From: Glandiceps talaboti
Taxonomy: Eukaryota > Hemichordata > Enteropneusta > Spengelidae
Length of the DNA stretch: 62,000 nucleotides
NCBI RefSeq assembly: GCF_964340395.1
Contig: NC_135554.1
Span: 21,475,592-21,537,591, forward strand
Direction: 5' to 3'
The notes under the pieces are model-generated. The model was not told the DNA's origin. It made no database searches and was given only the letters and a program-made list of their open reading frames with translations. The translations under genes were made by a program, and so were the position numbers. This document shows, piece after piece, positions 56,071 through 62,000 of the stretch (its first letter is position 1; every line of letters starts with the position of its first letter).

Positions 56071-57720
56071 CATTTTGTTCTTATGATCCTGTTTTTTAAG
56101 GATGTGATTAAATTATATATTACATGGCTACGTTTCTTTGTAATAACCGAGACCTACGTGAGTCAGGCGAAACATTGAAAGATCCTTCTGTATATACTGT
56201 GTACATGTACATTTTAGCTGTGGGCCAAAACTGCTTCTGTTCCATGCCAGATAAAACCGAGAGTATAGAATTTCAAAGTTAAAATCTCTCTTTCTTCTGT
56301 CAGAAATGTTAGCTGCAAGCATAAAATGTTTGGCTTGTGAATATCTGAAAATGTTAGTCTCCAAACGGAATCAAAACAGCTACAAAACATAATTTCATCT
56401 TTTAGTATCATAATATCAGTATGTTAGACACAACTTTTTTTTTTTTTTCTAAATTGGTTGGTTGCCTTTAGAATGACGACCGAGCTAAGCTGAGCTGGAG
56501 CTGGCCAATCACCATGAACCATTGTAACACATCAGACACCACAGTATATTTTAATTGGATCACCAACACCAAGGACATGAGAAATCCATTAAAACAGACC
56601 ATCAAAACAAAACTTAGCAACAACCATTCCACAAATACAAGGCTAGGCGAACATTACTCACACAACGTGCCAACAAAAAAAAGTTTAAAAAGTTCCATGA
56701 TATTATTTTAGTGTTATATTTGTGTGATTGTCAACTTGAAATTACAATTTCAATTGGGCTGATGTTTTCACAGCTATATTATCATAACAATAACCTTTGC
56801 AGGTTCATTAAAACTGTACGGCATGCTTTCAGAAGCTCTCTCTTGGTGATGAATGAAAAAACCAAATCGAAAACCTGTCTTATATCTGCATAATTGTTTT
56901 CAAACTAAATGACAACCAAAATGCTTCAAAACATTTAACATCCTTTTGTCTGTAGTTGTAGAATTCGTGGAATGGTTTATTTAAAGGGCCATGATTCACT
57001 CCCCACTCTCTTTAGTTCTGGACTAACTACCTTTCTCTACAACTCTGCCAGACAAACGGTTTTCTCATCAACGTTTGAATCTTAAATAGAACTGGGCCTG
57101 TGTAGCTCTAATTATGCATCAATTGCTAGTTTTGGTCCCATATGTTTTGAATATTTATATCAGCGGAGGAATTCAGTTTTTGAGGTAAGCTGATGTTACA
57201 AAATCTGTTTTCCTTTAAAGTTTGTAGTTGTAGAATCCCTTCATCTAACTTTGTTAATGATTGTCCAACCACCCAAACAGTAGCAGACTCCTTGGCTACA
57301 AATCCTGTGTTTGTACACAACTACGCAGTGAGGTCACAGCAAGCAGAGAAAAAGGTGCAATGACTTTTGACTTCCTATTGAGTGTGTTGGTATGTCACAT
57401 GATTCATCAGGGGAATCATATTATTAGCATGAACACAAACAGTACTGATACAGACTAAAGTAATGTTATTCTCAGTCCTCACCCACAGACTAGACTATCT
57501 GGTTTGACAATGTGTCTATTATATTGAGCAAGTGTGGTTTTGGGGGCCATGTTCAGATTGGATAGTCAACTGCGCTACCCATCTTTAGATCAGCGTTACA
57601 ATACATGTAAATCACAGTTTTTGGACAGGTGATTGCTACGAATCACATCATCACCAGGGACCAAAATTTGCCTAAATGCATTCATACTCAAAAGTTAAGC
57701 TGGATTAAACTCTAGTACTG
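56071..57720. other. Intronic DNA, nothing recognised
   Basis: No coding segment, RNA gene or repeat array recognised. Confidence 0.45.
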
Positions 57721-57721
57721 A

Positions 57722-58042
57722 CCATCCTCTCATACCTGGACTTACCTCGCCCAATTCTGGGCCACCCTCTCATACCTGGACTTACCTAGCCCGACTCTGG
57801 GCCACCCTCTCATACCTGGACTTACCTAGTCCGACTCTGGGCCACCCTCTCATACCTGGACTTACCTAGCCCGACTCTGGGCCACCCTCTCATACCTGGA
57901 CTTACCTAGTCTGACTCTGGGCCACCCTCTCATACCTGGACTTACCTAGCCTGACTCTGGGCCACCCTCTCATACCTGGACTTACCTAGCCTGACTCTGG
58001 GCCACCCTCTCATACCTGGACTTACCTAGCCTGACTCTGGGC
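57722..58042 (-). repeat. Minisatellite, 40-bp unit, 8 copies, with consensus 5' splice-site sequence on the minus strand
   Basis: Unit CCACCCTCTCATACCTGGAC then TTACCTAGCCCGACTCTGGG, with variation at the AGCCC/AGTCC/AGCCT position. On the minus strand each unit reads CTAGGTAAGTCCAGGTATGA, so it carries AG|GTAAGT and also CAG|GTATGA. It is notably more GC-rich than its surroundings. Confidence 0.97.
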
Positions 58043-60357
58043 CGACTTATACTGTTCACACTTGCCAAAATAGCTGAACACATGTCAAGTGCAATAGGGC
58101 TTCTTTTTTATAAGATTTTGAAGTTGAGTAAGTTATCATACTGATAGCAGTAATCAATACAAATAGGTAGAAAGAAGTGTGATTGGAATGTTTGATTCTA
58201 CACCCAACTACGAATCAGCTTTAAACTGTCCAGTGTGAACAGTACCATACATATACATGTCCACACAGTACTATCATTAGAACGGAATCAACGCTTTCTT
58301 GCTTAGACATACAAGAATCTTGGAATGGAGGTGGATTATAAATATCATCAGTGTACAACACACGAACCAGCCTATCTACTACATGTATGTACTGCTACCT
58401 GAATCAAGCCCTTATTACAGTTTGAAAATATTCACCAGATATTAAACTGATTAGTTGCAGTGGGGCATGATCATATCAGATTATGATTATTCAAATGAGG
58501 TTATTATGTAAATGAACACACACAACTGCAATGAACATAGGAATTACACACTAATGCAGCAGACCACATTACCGATTCAACACTATAGATAGGCCACACA
58601 CTAACACAGGTATTATCTAGAAATTATGGTAGTCAATATTGTCATTGTGGGTGATAGAGACTTACAGGATGCAATACCACATCAAAAACATTCAACATAT
58701 ATATGAGGAATACTTGAAAATCTTGGTAATCACTTTTATAGTTTCTGCATTCCCATACATTATCATATGAATATGCTTATCCACATTTTGTACTACTGCT
58801 ACTCGAACCTGTGACTTATAAATAGAAAAGCAATGTCCATTATTTAATACCAAACTATACGGTTATACCTTGCAACTAATTACATTTGTATCATCAGTTT
58901 GAAGTGAATTGAAAATAGAAAAGCCATGTTCATCTTACGATAATTTTCCAATTTAAATTATCATAAAGTTGAAGGAAAATACCTACACTGACTCACAACA
59001 AAACATGATGTGATCAGACTACAATACTATTATTATACCCCTAATATTATGGAACATTCCAAATCCAGCTACATACCCATGGCATAATGGAATGTCTGAT
59101 AAAAAATGGAAAAAGTGTCGAACATACATGTATCATTACATGTATGTGTTCAATATGAGCGAATACGGTAAATTTGTGATTTTCAGTTGAAACCAACAAT
59201 GTTCTCTTTATTTATGGCAAATAGTGGCGTATTTTTTGGCAAATTTATGGCATTAGACACTGCTGACACATCAAGAACGCGACTGTCCATGACTTGTTAT
59301 TTTCTATTAAAATAATCAGCTACAATTTACCCATAAAATGTAAAGTCTGCAAAGTAAACAAAGAATGATTGCATTTGTCAATAACAATGTACACAGGAAT
59401 AGTTTCTTATCTTTGGAAACCACCTTAAATTCAACAAACAGCAATTTTTTTCCATTTTTCCATGTCTTCTGATACTGTTTTGGCCAAAAATGACACTTTT
59501 TTTTCTGATTTTTCAAAAATTAGTATTATTCTGGTGAAGTTATCTCACTAGTAGCATAAGCTACATGTAACAAGGTCCTTCTCATCTCCCCCATGACCTT
59601 TACCATGGCAACCACTTACCCCAAGTACTGATTGCATCTGTAACTACAGGAGGAGGTCCTGACCTTTTTAGCAACATGGAAACTCTGTCTTATCACCAAA
59701 ATTCTAAAATGCTATAGCGACAGACATTTTAAGTTTTAAAGTGCCAGCGTTTTGGATTTTACACAGCAAGGTACACATATTTGGATCAGGAGCATCTATT
59801 TACATAATTTTAAAAATACAAGAAATATCCAAGATACTTGTTAAGTATTCAACACATATTAACAATCTATGGAGTTTAAAGAACACACTGCACACTAGTG
59901 TACTAACCCATGATTTACAACAACAACCTTCAAATCAAAATTTCTCTAAACAGATGTACATTGCATGTCTATGCCTTCCATAACCTGAAATTCACATGCA
60001 AATAGTACAACACAAGACACATAATATCAAACCATGTTTTGACAAAAAATTCTTACAAACATGATACTTAGCTATCTTAAACTTAGTATGACAAATATTA
60101 TCTCTCCAAAAAATACCAAGAAAATGATTTTTGATTTAAGAAAAATAATTGTTTGTGACAAAAAAAAAAGCGCTGTAAACTTTGCGGCATTAGCCTCCAT
60201 AGCATCTGCTCATACATTGAGTTAAATTGAATGAACATATACAATGAGTCAATAGCGTTTGCAATTCAAATTGTACATATTCTACATAGCAGGTCACAAC
60301 ATTGACAAATTGGTTGTGATCTAAAAAAGTAAGAAACTGAGAGACAGTAGCAAGTAC
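58043..60357. other. Intronic DNA, nothing firmly recognised
   Basis: AT-rich. A short palindrome (CATACATGTATCATTACATG and on, about 59125-59148) and the candidate microexon at 59620-59637 are the only points noted. Confidence 0.45.
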
Positions 60358-60845
60358 ATGTACGCATCCCATAACTGCAATAATTGTAGCATTTGTTGTG
60401 ATATTGAGGGTATTTTCTTTTGTTTTGTGCTTTTTTCGTTCCGATGTTTCACTGGAAGCAAATGCTACAATTCCTGTAATGTCAACACAAATAGACAAGA
60501 TAATGCTGAAAATGTGAGCGAGATGTCAGTGTACTACCCATTTCAAAATGCTGCATGCATTGCTACTTTTGCTGATTTTGATGGGAATGGGGTGCCTCTG
60601 AATATTTCTTGGGCCATGAAGGCTCCGTAATTAATGTTGAAATAAGGAAATGTCCATTTTTTTTGGCAGGTAAGGCGTAATTTGGCAGAAAATCCACCCA
60701 ACTTTGCAATTCAGATCGGATTCACTTCTGTCTATTTGCGTTAACATGACAGGAATTGTAGTGTTTGCATCCAGGTAACCACCAGAACAAAAAAAGAGTA
60801 CAAAACAGAAGAAAAAATCCCTCATTATGAAGTCTGATAGACAAA
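60358..60845. repeat. Cluster of inverted copies with a shared short reading frame
   Basis: A block around ACTACAATTCCTGTCATG is present on the minus strand at about 60740-60775, inverted on the plus strand at about 60452-60498, and as a third diverged minus-strand copy at about 60362-60400. The first two translate as LDANTTIPVMLTQIDR and LEANATIPVMSTQIDK. A TTTTGTTTTGTGC-type block also pairs across the cluster. Confidence 0.6.
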
Positions 60846-62000
60846 TCATAGTGGCACTGGTAGGAACTATGTGGCATGGACCATGTTTCTTTTACTTGAA
60901 GCCAGACTGAAATATTCATGCTTCTTTGAATGATGTAACCATAGGCTAGACACGGAGTGATTACAGAAGTGTACCACAACAGTGAATCTTTCAGGCTATA
61001 CAAGAAACATGCCTTCTTCAAACGAGACATTACTGTATTATTGATTTATTATACTATTCATTATTTATGATATTATGGAATAAATTTGAATAATGATGAC
61101 CTGACCCCAACAAAGGGTCAAACTCAGTAGGTGGTGTCATTCAGACAATATTACAGAAGTTGAGTTCAAGTCTTTCAATAATCATAATAATAAACAGTAA
61201 TTACTTCTAAATCTAAAATAGATTAAAAACTGCATGGTACGTAATAAATGTGATCAAAATACGATTATGACAGTCTCTGACATAAAATCCGCCCTTCATA
61301 TTGGATTACTACGGCAAACTAAAAACTTACTAATACGTTGCGCTGAAGTGACTGAAAAATGGCACAGATAACCAGACTATAAATGTATAAATGACAATTT
61401 TCGGAAAGGAGTATGAGAAGTGATTTTTTGTGAAGTTTTTTCATAAATACTACAACTATGACATTTCAATGCTTTTGCAATGATTTGGCAAAAAACCCAG
61501 GAAAGATTAAGATGTTGTGTTAAGACTGTCAGCTTCATGTATGAAAAGCATATAGTGAGAGTAGAAATAGAAAGACTTGGACTACTCTGTAATACAAAGC
61601 TATTTAGAATAGCTGGAGTAAAATACCCTTTACAAAATTTCACTCAGAACACGACAGTTGTTCTAAAAATACAAATTCTGTCATCGACTACAATTGAGGC
61701 CACTTCAATGTAGCCACTCTATTTATGTTTTTTTTTTTTTTTTTATTCAACTTTTTTTCCTTTCTATAACACACCATATCTCTTGTATATATACGTAGAC
61801 ACTATTTTAGGGGGCACTGGTAAGGAGACAGCAATCAAACTTATCTGCTACAACTATGGAAAATCCACTGTAATTGCCAGCATTTATTTCAAATAGATTG
61901 TGAGTTAGTTTTACAAAGCACAGGAATTTGGTATTATTATGAGTGTACAGTGTAACCCAATGCTACAAAAAAAAAAAAAAAAAAAATCGGGGACATCTCC
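60846..62000. other. Intronic or upstream DNA with homopolymer runs
   Basis: A T run at about 61728-61746 and an A run at about 61966-61986. No coding segment recognised. Confidence 0.5.

Larger units (their letters stand above)
51340..62000. other. Probable first intron of CACHD1 (at least 10.6 kb)
   Basis: No exon with a signal peptide and a phase-0 donor could be identified on the minus strand here, so the first coding exon is probably beyond the window. The interval holds the repeats listed separately. An 18-nt candidate microexon (59620-59637) is discussed in the findings. No other gene is supported. Confidence 0.5.

Noticed and set aside
57722-58042. Regular direct repeats that might be taken for a CRISPR array
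   Set aside because: Units are contiguous with no unique spacers and the genome is animal; it is a minisatellite. The same holds for 15291-15605.

Overview
This is a eukaryotic nuclear window, most likely from an invertebrate bilaterian animal. The evidence is AT-rich DNA, multi-exon genes with GT-AG introns of roughly 0.2 to 7 kb, many microsatellites and minisatellites, and a SINE-like tail at the left edge. I favour a lophotrochozoan or an invertebrate deuterostome, but the sequence alone does not fix the phylum. There is no sign of a bacterial, phage or plasmid origin.

Two protein-coding genes can be supported, and they converge. Gene 1 (plus strand, 2573-22662) is a 191-residue calponin-family protein of the muscle protein 20 / myophilin / transgelin type: one calponin-homology domain and one C-terminal calponin-like repeat. 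It has two interchangeable 17-codon first exons (2573-2623 and 6628-6678), each with its own TATA-like element, joined to five common exons. Gene 2 (minus strand, 51339 down to 33100) is an orthologue of CACHD1, the alpha2/delta-like protein with a von Willebrand factor A domain and Cache domains. I resolved 24 exons that join in consistent phase into 1187 codons plus a stop. They run from the region before the VWA domain through VWA, the Cache regions, a cysteine-rich stretch, one transmembrane helix and a cytoplasmic tail. The signal-peptide exon is not recognisable and probably lies beyond 62000.

Layout: 1-2513 is 5' flank with a SINE tail and a GTAT microsatellite. 2573-22662 is the calponin gene, with minisatellites and a fold-back element in its introns. 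22663-33099 is the convergent intergenic/3' UTR region with a terminal-inverted-repeat element, a degenerate GCTGCAG-rich array and a cluster of palindromes. 33100-51339 is CACHD1, whose last intron holds a 1.7-kb DNA transposon-like insertion. 51340-62000 is repeat-rich DNA that I read as the first intron of CACHD1.

The most unusual signal is in CACHD1. Several exon ends or intron starts have been locally tandem-duplicated together with, or as, 5' splice sites: a four-copy exon end mixed with TG repeats at 43.1-43.6 kb, a three-copy exon at 36.6-37.2 kb with one copy still open and splice-ready, a broken copy at 48.4 kb, a splice-site array at 48.9-49.1 kb, and an eight-copy 40-bp minisatellite at 57.7-58.0 kb carrying a near-perfect AG|GTAAGT on the CACHD1 sense strand. 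I did not find a new multi-gene system.
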